64,000 nucleotides of DNA, taken from assembly GCA_007693505.1 (NCBI GenBank), contig REDL01000075.1:1-64000 (forward strand). The letters run 5' to 3'. Position 1 is the first letter of the stretch. Every line of letters starts with the position of its first letter. The position numbers were made by a program, and so were the translations under genes. Below are positions 53,264-61,577 of the stretch, in pieces. A model generated the notes under the pieces. It did no database searches, had not been told where the DNA came from, and saw only the letters and a program-made list of their open reading frames with translations. Source of the stretch: Desulfovibrionales bacterium (lineage in GTDB: Bacteria > Desulfobacterota > Desulfovibrionia > Desulfovibrionales > Desulfonatronaceae).

Positions 53264-54637
53264 ATGTCCACTCACATACTCGTTCTTGACGACGAGCAGA
53301 ACTACCTGCTCCTGCTGGAAACCTTGTTGGGCGACGAAGGCCACACCGTCACGGCGCTCCAGGATCCGGAATTGGCCCTGGCGTTCCTGGAAGAATCCGA
53401 GGTGGACGTGGTCATCACGGACATGAAAATGCCCAAAATGTCCGGCCAGGAGGTTTTGGAGCACGTCCAGAAGAATTACCCGCACATCCCGGTACTGATC
53501 ATGACCGCCTACGGGTCCATCGACGCCGCGGTGGTGGCCATGCGCCACGGGGCCTTCGACTACATCACCAAGCCGTTTGCCAATGATGAACTGGTCCTCT
53601 CCGTACGCAAGGCCGTGCAGCTGGCCCAGGTCCAACGTCGCTACAGCCTGCTTTCGGAAAATCTGGAACAGCGCTACGGCGTGCACCAGATCATCGGGCG
53701 CAGCAAGCCCATGCTCCGGGTCCTGGAATTGGTGGACCGGGCCGCGCCCAGCAAAAGCACGGTGCTGATCTCCGGCGAGTCCGGAACCGGCAAGGAGCTG
53801 ATAGCCAAGGCCATCCATTTTGCCTCTCCCCGCAAGAAAGGACCGTTCATCTCCGTGAACTGCATGGCCCTGAACCCCGGTGTTCTGGAAAGTGAACTGT
53901 TCGGCCATGAAAAGGGCTCCTTCACCGGAGCCGTGGCCCGCAAGCGGGGACGCTTCGAGCTGGCCCACGGCGGCACGCTGTTTCTGGACGAGGTGGGCGA
54001 ACTGTCCCAGGAATTGCAGGTCAAACTGCTGCGCGTGCTCCAGGAACGCAGCTTCGAGCGGGTCGGCGGCACCGAGTCCATCAGCGTGGACATCCGGATC
54101 GTCACGGCCACCAACAAGGACCTCCAGGCGGCGGTCCAGGGCGGGAACTTCCGGGAGGACCTCTTTTACCGCCTGAACGTGGTCCAGATCCATCTGCCCT
54201 CCCTGCGGGAACGCCGGGAAGACATTCCGTTGTTGGCCGCCCACTTTCTGAAAAAATTCACCGAAGATGAGGCCTGCAGGGTGAAGGGCTTCACCGCGGA
54301 CGCCATCGACTTCCTCACCGCCTACGAGTGGCCGGGCAATGTCCGGCAACTGGAGAACGTGGTGGAGCGTTGCGTGGTCATGGCCGGGGACGACATGATC
54401 CGGGTGGACGACCTGCCCCCGGAGATCAGGGACGAAGAGGCCCAGTTCAAAAGCGCCGTGGACCTGCTCCCGGCCCGTCTGGATCTGGCCGACACCCTGG
54501 AGAAGATCGAAGCCGCCCTGATCCGCCGCGCCCTGGTCCGCACCAACTTCGTCCAGGTCAAAACCGCGGACATGCTCGGCATTTCCAAGAGCTTGCTGCA
54601 GTACAAGCTGAAAAAGTACAAGTTGACGGGAAACTAG
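53264..54637 (+). CDS. Sigma-54-dependent response regulator (NtrC family)
   Basis: A 457-aa transcription activator. The receiver domain (about 1-120) has the phospho-acceptor Asp53 in ITDMKMPKMSG. The AAA+ domain follows with Walker A GESGTGKE, the sigma-54 contact loop GSFTGA (usually GAFTGA), and Walker B GGTLFLDEVGEL. The C-terminal Fis-type helix-turn-helix is KTADMLGISKSLLQYKLKKY. GAGG precedes the ATG at eight bases. It is paired with the upstream kinase. Target genes cannot be named; the adjacent aminotransferase or any sigma-54 promoter is possible. Confidence 0.93.
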   Translation: MSTHILVLDDEQNYLLLLETLLGDEGHTVTALQDPELALAFLEESEVDVVITDMKMPKMSGQEVLEHVQKNYPHIPVLIMTAYGSIDAAVVAMRHGAFDYITKPFANDELVLSVRKAVQLAQVQRRYSLLSENLEQRYGVHQIIGRSKPMLRVLELVDRAAPSKSTVLISGESGTGKELIAKAIHFASPRKKGPFISVNCMALNPGVLESELFGHEKGSFTGAVARKRGRFELAHGGTLFLDEVGELSQELQVKLLRVLQERSFERVGGTESISVDIRIVTATNKDLQAAVQGGNFREDLFYRLNVVQIHLPSLRERREDIPLLAAHFLKKFTEDEACRVKGFTADAIDFLTAYEWPGNVRQLENVVERCVVMAGDDMIRVDDLPPEIRDEEAQFKSAVDLLPARLDLADTLEKIEAALIRRALVRTNFVQVKTADMLGISKSLLQYKLKKYKLTGN

Positions 54638-54658
54638 TCGAAACCAAAAACGCGGTGA

Positions 54659-55042
54659 TCAATCAAGCAGAAGGACGGGATCGCCATACGCAGCGACACG
54701 TTCGTCCGCCGTCAAGAAACCGACCTCCTCACTACGGGCTTGGGCGATCAAAAGACGATCAAACGGGTCATGATGCAGAAGCGGTAAATCGCCGATTGAA
54801 GCTGCGTGATTGGCGGAGATGGGCAACAGAATCATCCGGGTTTTTTGAATGGATGCCAAAAGCTGATGAGGCGGAATGTGGAGCTTGCCCAGCCTGAATT
54901 TGATCGCAACCTCCCAAATGGAGACGACGCTGACAAGGCACGTCGCCTCGGTGATTCTTTTGCAAGTGGACGGGCTCAAGCGCGGATGCCCGGCAAGCCA
55001 CCAGAGAATGACGTGCGCATCCAGCAAAAGCCGTGCAGTCAT
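54659..55042 (-). CDS. vapC: PIN-domain toxin (VapC type)
   Basis: A 127-aa PIN-domain ribonuclease. Acidic residues are at the expected places: LLLDAHVILWW (Asp8), SIWEVAIK (Glu in WE), and the C-terminal HHDPFDRLLIAQA with FLTADE. The chain length is normal. It overlaps the upstream antitoxin gene by four bases, the usual order of antitoxin then toxin. As a toxin it would cut RNA when the antitoxin is lost. RNA target is unknown. Confidence 0.88.
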   Translation of the reverse strand: MTARLLLDAHVILWWLAGHPRLSPSTCKRITEATCLVSVVSIWEVAIKFRLGKLHIPPHQLLASIQKTRMILLPISANHAASIGDLPLLHHDPFDRLLIAQARSEEVGFLTADERVAAYGDPVLLLD

Positions 55043-55296
55043 GAAGCGCCTTGAGCATGTAGATTGAACAGGTCCGCGACCTCTGCATCCACCTCTGGAG
55101 AGAACGCCGCGTCAAGTTCATCGACAGCAATGTCCAAGGAGCGATACCCCGTGGTACGATGGGCGGCTTCCTCCAGCGGGGTCAGCCTGACCAGGGGCCT
55201 ACCGGAGCTGAAAAGCAGGACGTGTTCTCCAGCCAACGCCGCCTGCATCAATTGAAAAATCTGTGTATCATGATCATCAACATGAACTTCCAACAT
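55039..55296 (-). CDS. Phd/YefM-like antitoxin
   Basis: An 85-aa small protein. The N-terminal pattern LEVHVDDHDTQIFQLMQAALAGEHVLLFSSGRPLVRLTPL, residues 2-41, resembles the Phd/YefM fold that binds DNA and represses its own promoter. The C-terminal acidic half should wrap the PIN toxin. The ATG at 55296 has AAGGGGG at five bases; a longer frame upstream was rejected. It is the first gene of the toxin-antitoxin pair. Similarity is modest, so the call rests on context too. Confidence 0.8.
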   Translation of the reverse strand: MLEVHVDDHDTQIFQLMQAALAGEHVLLFSSGRPLVRLTPLEEAAHRTTGYRSLDIAVDELDAAFSPEVDAEVADLFNLHAQGAS

Positions 55297-55402
55297 ACAT
55301 TCCCCCTTTTCTCCGAGTGTATGGGGAACCGATCTGAAGCCAACCCAGCCCCCAAATAAGCTCCAAAAATTGTCAACTGAACAGCCACCTGAGCAGCCCG
55401 TC

Positions 55403-57640
55403 ATGCCTGACCTTACCTCCTCTCACCCAAAGACACTCGATCAACCAACACGTGGCCAGCCTCTCCCCGTCACCCTGCACGCCGAAGTTACCGGAGTGAC
55501 CTTCTTCAACCCGGAGAACGGCTACGCCGTGTTGCGGATCAAGGTCCGGGACGAGCCGGGAATCGTGACAGCGGTGGGCAACGTGGTCCAGGTCAAGCCC
55601 GGGGAGATGCTCAATCTGACCGGACAGTGGAAGGAGCATCCCAAGTATGGACGGCAGTTCCAGATCGCGACCCTTGAACCGCTGTTGCCGGCCGGGGTCA
55701 ACGCCATCCGGCGCTACCTGGCCTCCGGGCAGCTCAAGGGCGTGGGCCCGACCCTGGCCGAGCGACTGATCAAGGAGTTCAAGGAAAAGACCCTGGACAT
55801 CATCGACACGGATCCGGATCAACTCCTGCGCGTGGAGGGCATTGGTCCGTCCAAGCTGAAAAAGATTGTCCAGTCCTGGGAAGAACAGCATCATGTCCGG
55901 GCCCTGATCCTCTTCCTCCAGGAGCACGACGTCTCTCCGGCCATGGCCGCGCGCATCCACCGCCACTATGGCCCCCAGGCCTTGCACAAGGTCCGCGAAA
56001 ATCCCTATGACCTAGCCTACGAGGTCCACGGTATCGGCTTCAAGACCGCGGACGTCATCGCCCTGAAGCTGGGGTTCGCCCCGGACTGCCGGGAACGACT
56101 GGAAGCGGCCCTGGTCTTCGTGCTGTTCCAGTTCAGCGAATCAGGGCATCTTTTCGCGCCCCTGGACGATCTGCTGGAAAAAACCTCTACCCTGCTCGGC
56201 AACGCATCGGCGGAGTCTCTGCAAGGAGCCCTGGAGGTTCTCAGGGAGCGCAAGCGGGTGATTCTGGAGGAGCTCCCGGCCCAGGGACTGGGCCTGGTCG
56301 TCTACCTGGGCCACTTTCATCGCTGGGAAAGAGAAATCGTCCAGCGTCTGCAGGGACTCATCGAGCACCCTACGGCCCTGGATGCCAAGAAACTGCGCGT
56401 CGTACTCAAGCAATTGGAGGCCCGGCATCGGATCTCCCTTTCGCCCCAGCAACGCCAGGCCGTGGAGGACGCCTGTCTGAACAAGGTCTTCATCCTCACC
56501 GGCGGCCCCGGCACGGGCAAGACCACCATCACCCGGTTCGTGGTCGAGGCCATTGCCGAACTGGGCATCACGGTCAAGCTGGCCGCCCCCACGGGCCGGG
56601 CCGCCAAGCGTCTCTCCGAGGCCACCCGCGCTCCGGCCTCCACCCTGCACCGCCTCCTCCAGTACGCGCCGGACGGCGGGTTCGCCATCAACGACACCAA
56701 AATGCTCAAGACCGGCATGCTCGTGGTGGACGAGGCCTCCATGCTGGACTGCCACCTTTTCCTGGCTGTGCTCCGGGCCCTGCCCCTGACCGCGCGCCTG
56801 GTTCTGGTGGGGGACGTAAACCAGCTCCCCTCGGTGGGACCGGGCAACGTCCTGGGCGACCTGCTCCACAGCGGCGCCCTGCCCAGCACCGAGCTGACCC
56901 ACATCTACCGCCAGGCCCAGGAAAGCATGATCGTGGTCAACGCCCACCGCATCAACCAGGGGCAGTTTCCCCTGCATTCTCCCCAGGCCGCGCCCGAGGC
57001 CGATTTTTTCTGGATCGAACAGGACGACTCGACCCGGGTCCAGGAAATGATCCTGCGCATGGTCTGCGAGCGCATCCCGGCGGGCTTCGGCCTGGACCCG
57101 CGCCAGGACGTCCAGGTGCTCACGCCCATGCACAAGGGCGAGGTGGGCACCCAGCAGCTGAACGCCCTGCTCCAGCAACGCCTCAACCCCAAAGGCCGGG
57201 AGTTCGCCGTGGGCTTTCGCAAGCTGCGCGTGGGGGACCGGGTGCTCCAGACGCGCAACAACTACGACAAGGACGTGTTCAACGGCGACCTGGGCTGGAT
57301 CGCTTCGGTGGACCTGGAAGAAGCCCAGGCCGTGGTGGAGTTTGACGGCCGGGGCGTGACCTACGAACTGACCGAACTGGACGAACTCAGCCTGGCCTAT
57401 GCCGTGAGCGTGCACAAATCCCAAGGCAGCGAATACCCGGCCGTGGTCATGCCCCTGCTCACCCAGCACTTCATGCTCCTGCAACGCAACCTGATCTACA
57501 CCGGCCTGACCCGGGCCCGTCGCTTGGCCGTGATCCTGGGGGAGAAGAAGGCCCTGGCCATCGGCCTGAAAAACGCCACGGCCCGGACCCGCTACACCAA
57601 CCTGGCGCACCGGATCATGGAGGTAATGAGCAGGGAATGA
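55403..57640 (+). CDS. recD2: RecD2-type ATP-dependent DNA helicase
   Basis: A 745-aa SF1B 5'-3' helicase, separate from RecBCD. After a flexible start comes an N-terminal OB-like region (EVTGVTFFNPENGYAVLRIKV), then helix-hairpin-helix modules (GVGPTLAERL, VEGIGPSKLKKI, GIGFKTADVIALKLG). The motor has Walker A GGPGTGKTT near residue 367, VDEASMLD, GDVNQLPSVGPGNVLGD and the C-terminal SVHKSQGSEYPAVV. This is a normal RecD2. ATG 55403 is used; a TTG at 55370 would add 11 residues. Its role in DNA repair or replication restart is known from family members. Confidence 0.94.
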   Translation: MPDLTSSHPKTLDQPTRGQPLPVTLHAEVTGVTFFNPENGYAVLRIKVRDEPGIVTAVGNVVQVKPGEMLNLTGQWKEHPKYGRQFQIATLEPLLPAGVNAIRRYLASGQLKGVGPTLAERLIKEFKEKTLDIIDTDPDQLLRVEGIGPSKLKKIVQSWEEQHHVRALILFLQEHDVSPAMAARIHRHYGPQALHKVRENPYDLAYEVHGIGFKTADVIALKLGFAPDCRERLEAALVFVLFQFSESGHLFAPLDDLLEKTSTLLGNASAESLQGALEVLRERKRVILEELPAQGLGLVVYLGHFHRWEREIVQRLQGLIEHPTALDAKKLRVVLKQLEARHRISLSPQQRQAVEDACLNKVFILTGGPGTGKTTITRFVVEAIAELGITVKLAAPTGRAAKRLSEATRAPASTLHRLLQYAPDGGFAINDTKMLKTGMLVVDEASMLDCHLFLAVLRALPLTARLVLVGDVNQLPSVGPGNVLGDLLHSGALPSTELTHIYRQAQESMIVVNAHRINQGQFPLHSPQAAPEADFFWIEQDDSTRVQEMILRMVCERIPAGFGLDPRQDVQVLTPMHKGEVGTQQLNALLQQRLNPKGREFAVGFRKLRVGDRVLQTRNNYDKDVFNGDLGWIASVDLEEAQAVVEFDGRGVTYELTELDELSLAYAVSVHKSQGSEYPAVVMPLLTQHFMLLQRNLIYTGLTRARRLAVILGEKKALAIGLKNATARTRYTNLAHRIMEVMSRE

Positions 57641-57650
57641 TCGTATCCAG

Positions 57651-57707
57651 ACGTCAGGATTCAGAAGTCAGGAGAACAGATTCTGAATTCTGTCTCCTGA
57701 ATTCTTT
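57651..57707. repeat. Degenerate TCAGGA/GAATTC short repeat cluster (left copy)
   Basis: GTCAGGATTCAGAAGTCAGG is followed by ATTCTGAATTCTGTCTCCTGAATTC. The units are about 15 bases long and partly palindromic. The last codons of the RlmM-like gene lie within it. A related array is at 59651-59690. Confidence 0.55.
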
Positions 57708-58621
57708 CCCCAAATCCAGGTCAGTTCGTGCTTGTTGTGGGCGAGATGCAGGAGACGGGAGTTGGGAATGGACCGAAACCGGTCAAGAACCTGGAAGTCC
57801 GTCTCCCCTTGGAACTTGATGGTGCAGACCATATTCCGGACCGTCCCGGCCTCCAGCCAGCGGCGGGCCAGGGCCAGCAACCGCTCGGGATAGCAGACCA
57901 CGTCCGAGAACAGCCAGTCCACCAGGCCAAAGGCGTGTGGGTCCTGGGCAAAGGCGCTTTCAGCCCGAAAGGTGATCCCCGGCAGTCCTTCCAGCCGGGT
58001 ATCCAGCGGGGCCTTGTCCACGCTGATCACCCGTGCGCCGAGTTTGTGCAGCACCCAGGTCCATCCACCGGGGCTGGAGCCCAGGTCCAGGCAGAGTTGG
58101 CCTGGCTCCGGGCGGCGGTTCAGCAGGGTAAAGGCTTCCCACAATTTCAGATAGGCCCGACTGGGCGGGCCGGATCTGTCCTCCGCGAACAGTGCTTCGC
58201 CATGGGCAAAGGGGCTGGTGCATTGGGGTGAGGCCAGCAGGGTGGTGTCGTCCAGCAAGGTCCAGGAACCAAGGGGCATTGTCGGCAAGGAATCGCCAAA
58301 GCCCAGAGGGCGGGACGAGGGACCGCGCAGCCGCTGCTGGATCAGGCGGGCCCGACCCCGGCGCGGCAGATGTTCATCGTAGAGAGCCCAACGCGGCCCC
58401 AGCATCTTGAGCGCGGAGGCGGCCTGGTTTATGGAGGTAAACGGGATCACCCGCGGATTGCACCAGATATTCCGGACCCAGGCCGGCTGGACCATCGACC
58501 CGGTGCGCAGTGCCAATCGCCCCAGATTGGTTGCAACCGGTCCCAACTCATGCAACAGTTCAGGCAAAAAGCCCTGGGGTGCAAGATAGCCGACGCAGTC
58601 CTCCAATGCGACCATGTCCAT
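57668..58621 (-). CDS. RlmM-like 23S rRNA 2'-O-methyltransferase (FtsJ fold)
   Basis: A 317-aa protein. An N-terminal THUMP-like half is followed by an FtsJ/RrmJ-type methyltransferase. SAM motif I is LCLDLGSSPGGWTWVL. The catalytic K-D-K-E set is plausible: a Lys in RAYLKLWEAF, Asp in WLFSDVVCYPERL, Lys in MVCTIKFQGETD and Glu in KHELTWIWG. This is the plan of RlmM (YgdE), which methylates C2498. ATG 58621 was chosen; a TTG precedes it by one codon. It is divergent from thiD, with 32 bases between the starts. Confidence 0.8.
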   Translation of the reverse strand: MDMVALEDCVGYLAPQGFLPELLHELGPVATNLGRLALRTGSMVQPAWVRNIWCNPRVIPFTSINQAASALKMLGPRWALYDEHLPRRGRARLIQQRLRGPSSRPLGFGDSLPTMPLGSWTLLDDTTLLASPQCTSPFAHGEALFAEDRSGPPSRAYLKLWEAFTLLNRRPEPGQLCLDLGSSPGGWTWVLHKLGARVISVDKAPLDTRLEGLPGITFRAESAFAQDPHAFGLVDWLFSDVVCYPERLLALARRWLEAGTVRNMVCTIKFQGETDFQVLDRFRSIPNSRLLHLAHNKHELTWIWGKNSGDRIQNLFS

Positions 58622-58653
58622 CAACTCAACCCGTAGTCAAGGAGAAACCCGTC

Positions 58654-59448
58654 ATGCCCACTCCGCCCTGCCTGCTGACCATTGCCGGCTCCGATTCCAG
58701 CGGAGGCGCCGGCATCCAGGCTGACCTGAAGACCTTCACCATGCTGGGTGGCTATGGCGCTTCGGTTGTCACCGCGCTCACGGCCCAAAACACCCAGGGG
58801 GTCCAGGATATCTTTCCCGTGCCGGAGACCTTCGTGGCCCGCCAGCTGCGCTCGGTCCTGGACGACCTGCCCATCCGCGCGGCCAAAACCGGCATGCTCT
58901 TCTCCGTACCGCTCATCCGCACCCTGGCCCGAGACCTGGAAGGAAAGTCCTTTCCCCTGGTGGTGGATCCGGTCTGCGTCAGCAAGAGCGGTCACAGCCT
59001 GCTCCTGCCCGAGGCCGTGGAAACCCTGAAGGCGGTCTTCCTGCCTCTGGCCGACCTGATCACCCCCAATCGGCCGGAAGCCGAACTCCTGGCCGGGGTG
59101 GCCATTGCCGCGGAAGCGGACGTTCCCAAGGCCCTGGATCGCCTGCTGGCCCTGGGCCCCAAGGCCGTGCTGCTCAAAGGCGGCCATTTTTCCGGCGAAG
59201 TGCTCACGGACTGGCTGGCCGTGCCCGGCCAAAAGCCACGCGCCTATCAGCATCCCCGCCTGCCCAACCCAAACACCCACGGCACGGGCTGCACCCTGTC
59301 GGCGGCCATTGCCGCGGGCCTGGGCCGCGGCCTGGACCTGGAAACCGCGGTGGGCCAGGCCGTGGACTACCTTCACGAGGCCATCCGTACGGCGTTCCCC
59401 CTGGGCCACGGCATCGGACCGGTCAACCACCTGCATCCGCTGGGGTGA
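58654..59448 (+). CDS. thiD: Hydroxymethylpyrimidine/phosphomethylpyrimidine kinase
   Basis: A 264-aa ribokinase-fold enzyme that makes HMP-PP for thiamine synthesis. It has LLTIAGSDSSGGAGIQADLKTF at the N-terminus, shown here as residues 7-28. KTGMLFS, VVDPVCVSKSG, TPNRPEAELL and the anion-hole motif NTHGTGCTLSAAIAA with catalytic Asp replaced by the Cys of GTGC complete the family pattern. The ATG has AAGGAGA nine bases upstream; a longer open frame is the antisense of the RlmM-like gene. It is alone; no other thi gene is visible. Confidence 0.95.
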   Translation: MPTPPCLLTIAGSDSSGGAGIQADLKTFTMLGGYGASVVTALTAQNTQGVQDIFPVPETFVARQLRSVLDDLPIRAAKTGMLFSVPLIRTLARDLEGKSFPLVVDPVCVSKSGHSLLLPEAVETLKAVFLPLADLITPNRPEAELLAGVAIAAEADVPKALDRLLALGPKAVLLKGGHFSGEVLTDWLAVPGQKPRAYQHPRLPNPNTHGTGCTLSAAIAAGLGRGLDLETAVGQAVDYLHEAIRTAFPLGHGIGPVNHLHPLG

Positions 59449-59650
59449 ACAAACCAGACCATGAGCCCGCTCAGCAATACAAGGAAGAACAACAGCGACA
59501 TTTTGGGAAAACAGCCGGCAGCGCAGAAGATGGAACCACGGGGAGCACCGGGGACACGGGGAGCATTCCGCAACACCAGCTTTTCTTTCCCCCTGATCCC
59601 CGTGTGGCTGTAGTCCAGGCAATGATTTTGGAAACGGTGGGGTCATCCGC

Positions 59651-59690
59651 CTCCTGAATTCTGGCTCCTGAGTTCTGACTCCTGCCCTCT
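59651..59690. repeat. Degenerate TCAGGA/GAATTC short repeat cluster (right copy)
   Basis: CTCCTGAATTCTGGCTCCTG is followed by AGTTCTGACTCCTG. It shares CTCCTGAATTCT with the cluster at 57651-57707. The two arrays flank the RlmM-like and thiD genes. Confidence 0.55.
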
Positions 59691-59696
59691 GCCCCC

Positions 59697-60635
59697 TCAC
59701 GCAGCCCCATACACCTCGGCCAAAATCTCCCGCCCGCCGCGATCCAGAATCGCCTGGGCCACCCGACGGCCCAGCTCTTCGGCATCCCGGGGCTTGGCCG
59801 TGTCCTCCTCGATGATCAATTCTTTCCCATCCACGTCAGCCACCAGGCCGCGCAGGGTCATCCGGTTCGGGGCGCTGAGCTGCGCAAATCCGGCAATGGG
59901 CACCTGGCATCCCCCTTCCAGGGTGTGCAAAAAAGCCCGCTCCGCCCGGACACAGCAATGCGTTTCCGGATGGTTCAAAAAGCCCAACAGTTCCACCAGA
60001 TCCGCGCGATCCTGGGCATATTCCAACCCCAACGCTCCCTGACCCACCGCGGGCAAAAACAGCGGCGGCCCCAGGGGTGTGGACTGGGGAACGCTGATCC
60101 CGAGCCGGTTCATTCCAGCCTGGGCCACGATGATCGCATCATAGTCTCCGGCGAGCAGCTTGCCCACCCGGGTATCCAGATTGCCGCGCAGGTTCAGAAT
60201 TTCCAGATCCGGACGCAAGGCCAAAAGCTGGCAGCGACGCCGCAAACTGCTGGTGCCCACCCGGGCGCCCTGGGGCAGGCTGTCCAGGCCCTCGTACTGC
60301 ACGGACAACAGGGCGTCGGCCATGCTTTCCCGCTGCGGGATAACACCGAGGACCAATCCCTGCGGCAATTCAGCCGGCACGTCCTTCATGCTGTGCACGG
60401 CCAGATCGGCCCGACCGTCTAAAATGGCTTCCTCGATTTCCTTTACGAACAGCCCCTTGCCGCCGACCTTGGCCAGGGGCACGTCCAGGATCTTGTCCCC
60501 CATGGTCTTCACCAGCAACAGCTCGACCTCGATGCCGGGATAGCGGTCTCGCAGGCAGGACCTGATGTGCTCTGCCTGCCAGAGGGCCAACTTGCTGCCG
60601 CGGGTGGCAATGGTCAACCGTTTGGGAATGGTCAT
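59697..60635 (-). CDS. hemC: Hydroxymethylbilane synthase (porphobilinogen deaminase)
   Basis: A 312-aa enzyme of tetrapyrrole synthesis that joins four porphobilinogens. It has [32 protein letters not shown] with the catalytic Asp, [31 protein letters not shown] and the cofactor-binding Cys in [19 protein letters not shown]. The length is normal. ATG 60635 is chosen as the family start [13 protein letters not shown]. It lies five bases behind the fmdB-like gene and is cotranscribed with it. Confidence 0.95.
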   Translation of the reverse strand: MTIPKRLTIATRGSKLALWQAEHIRSCLRDRYPGIEVELLLVKTMGDKILDVPLAKVGGKGLFVKEIEEAILDGRADLAVHSMKDVPAELPQGLVLGVIPQRESMADALLSVQYEGLDSLPQGARVGTSSLRRRCQLLALRPDLEILNLRGNLDTRVGKLLAGDYDAIIVAQAGMNRLGISVPQSTPLGPPLFLPAVGQGALGLEYAQDRADLVELLGFLNHPETHCCVRAERAFLHTLEGGCQVPIAGFAQLSAPNRMTLRGLVADVDGKELIIEEDTAKPRDAEELGRRVAQAILDRGGREILAEVYGAA

Positions 60636-60640
60636 GATGG

Positions 60641-60880
60641 CTACCGACACCCGGCGCAGCTGGATGCCGCGCAACCGGAGCAGGAAGACCCGGCGCCCGA
60701 ACCTGCGGCAGCGGCGGTCCCCACCGGCTCGCTCGCACCTCCCCGCTTATGTCGGCACCGGGACATCAGTTTGTCGGTCCGGGCAGACCCGCAATGCGGG
60801 CAAAGCACCGCCGGGTCACCGAAAACCAGTTCCTCGAACTCCTTGTCGCAATCTTCACACATATACTCATAAAGTGGCAT
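60641..60880 (-). CDS. FmdB family zinc-ribbon regulatory protein
   Basis: A 79-aa small protein. The zinc ribbon is [16 protein letters not shown] with a second pair in VLCPHCGS, typical of FmdB. The tail is low in complexity ([13 protein letters not shown]) and ends in a second Cys-rich string, [12 protein letters not shown], giving another possible metal site. FmdB proteins are suspected regulators of amide-related or redox genes. AAGGAG lies six bases upstream. It leads a two-gene unit with hemC. Confidence 0.9.
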   Translation of the reverse strand: MPLYEYMCEDCDKEFEELVFGDPAVLCPHCGSARTDKLMSRCRHKRGGASEPVGTAAAAGSGAGSSCSGCAASSCAGCR

Positions 60881-60935
60881 ATCTTCTCCTTATAGGGACG
60901 ACGAGCTTTCACCCGGCATCCTCGCCGTGTTCGGC

Positions 60936-61559
60936 CTACTCTTCTCCAAACAGTATTGCATCCGTCAACAAGCACAGCAAATGCCCCACCGTGATATGTA
61001 TTTCCTGGATCAATGGCGTTTGCCGTGACGGCACGGCCAGCAGATGGTCGCAGAGGTCCCGCATGGCGCCGCCACCTTCGCCGGTCAACCCCATGGTGAC
61101 CATTCCCAGGGCCCGGCCGACCTCCAGGGCCGCAAGCACATTCGGGCTGTTGCCGGAAGTGGAAAATCCCAGAAGCACGTCGCCTTCCCGGCCCAGGGCC
61201 TGAACCTGTTTGGCAAACACCTGGGCAAAGCCGAAATCATTGCCCACCGCCGTCAGAATGGATGTGTCCGTGGTCAGGGCCAGGGCCGGAAGCGGTCGGC
61301 GGTCGATCAGGAACCGGTTCACGAATTCCGCGGCCAAATGCTGGGCATCCGCGGCACTGCCGCCGTTGCCGCACAACAGGATCTTTCGTCCCTGGCCCAG
61401 GGCGTCGGCCAGCACCTGGGCCAGGCGGGCCACCTCCTGGCCCTGCACGGAAAAAAACGCCTCCCGCAACGCACTGCCCTGGGCAACGTACTCCTCCAGG
61501 CACGACGTGACCCGCTGCGAACAAGTACCATGCCCGACAACCGGACTCTCTACACCCAT
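60936..61559 (-). CDS. gmhA: Sedoheptulose-7-phosphate isomerase
   Basis: A 207-aa SIS-domain isomerase that makes D-glycero-D-manno-heptose 7-phosphate for LPS inner core. It has ILLCGNGGSAADAQHLAAEFVNRF, GFSTSGNSPNVLAALE, GLTGEGGG and the C-terminal PLIQEIHITVGHLLC with the catalytic Glu and His. The length is typical. It is on the minus strand between the fmdB-hemC unit and the unknown 247-aa gene. Confidence 0.94.
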   Translation of the reverse strand: MGVESPVVGHGTCSQRVTSCLEEYVAQGSALREAFFSVQGQEVARLAQVLADALGQGRKILLCGNGGSAADAQHLAAEFVNRFLIDRRPLPALALTTDTSILTAVGNDFGFAQVFAKQVQALGREGDVLLGFSTSGNSPNVLAALEVGRALGMVTMGLTGEGGGAMRDLCDHLLAVPSRQTPLIQEIHITVGHLLCLLTDAILFGEE

Positions 61560-61577
61560 GCTTTTCTCCCCTTGCGC

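Noticed and set aside
56141-57610. 489-codon minus-strand open frame
   Set aside because: Antisense of recD2 motor domain; no family and no ribosome site.
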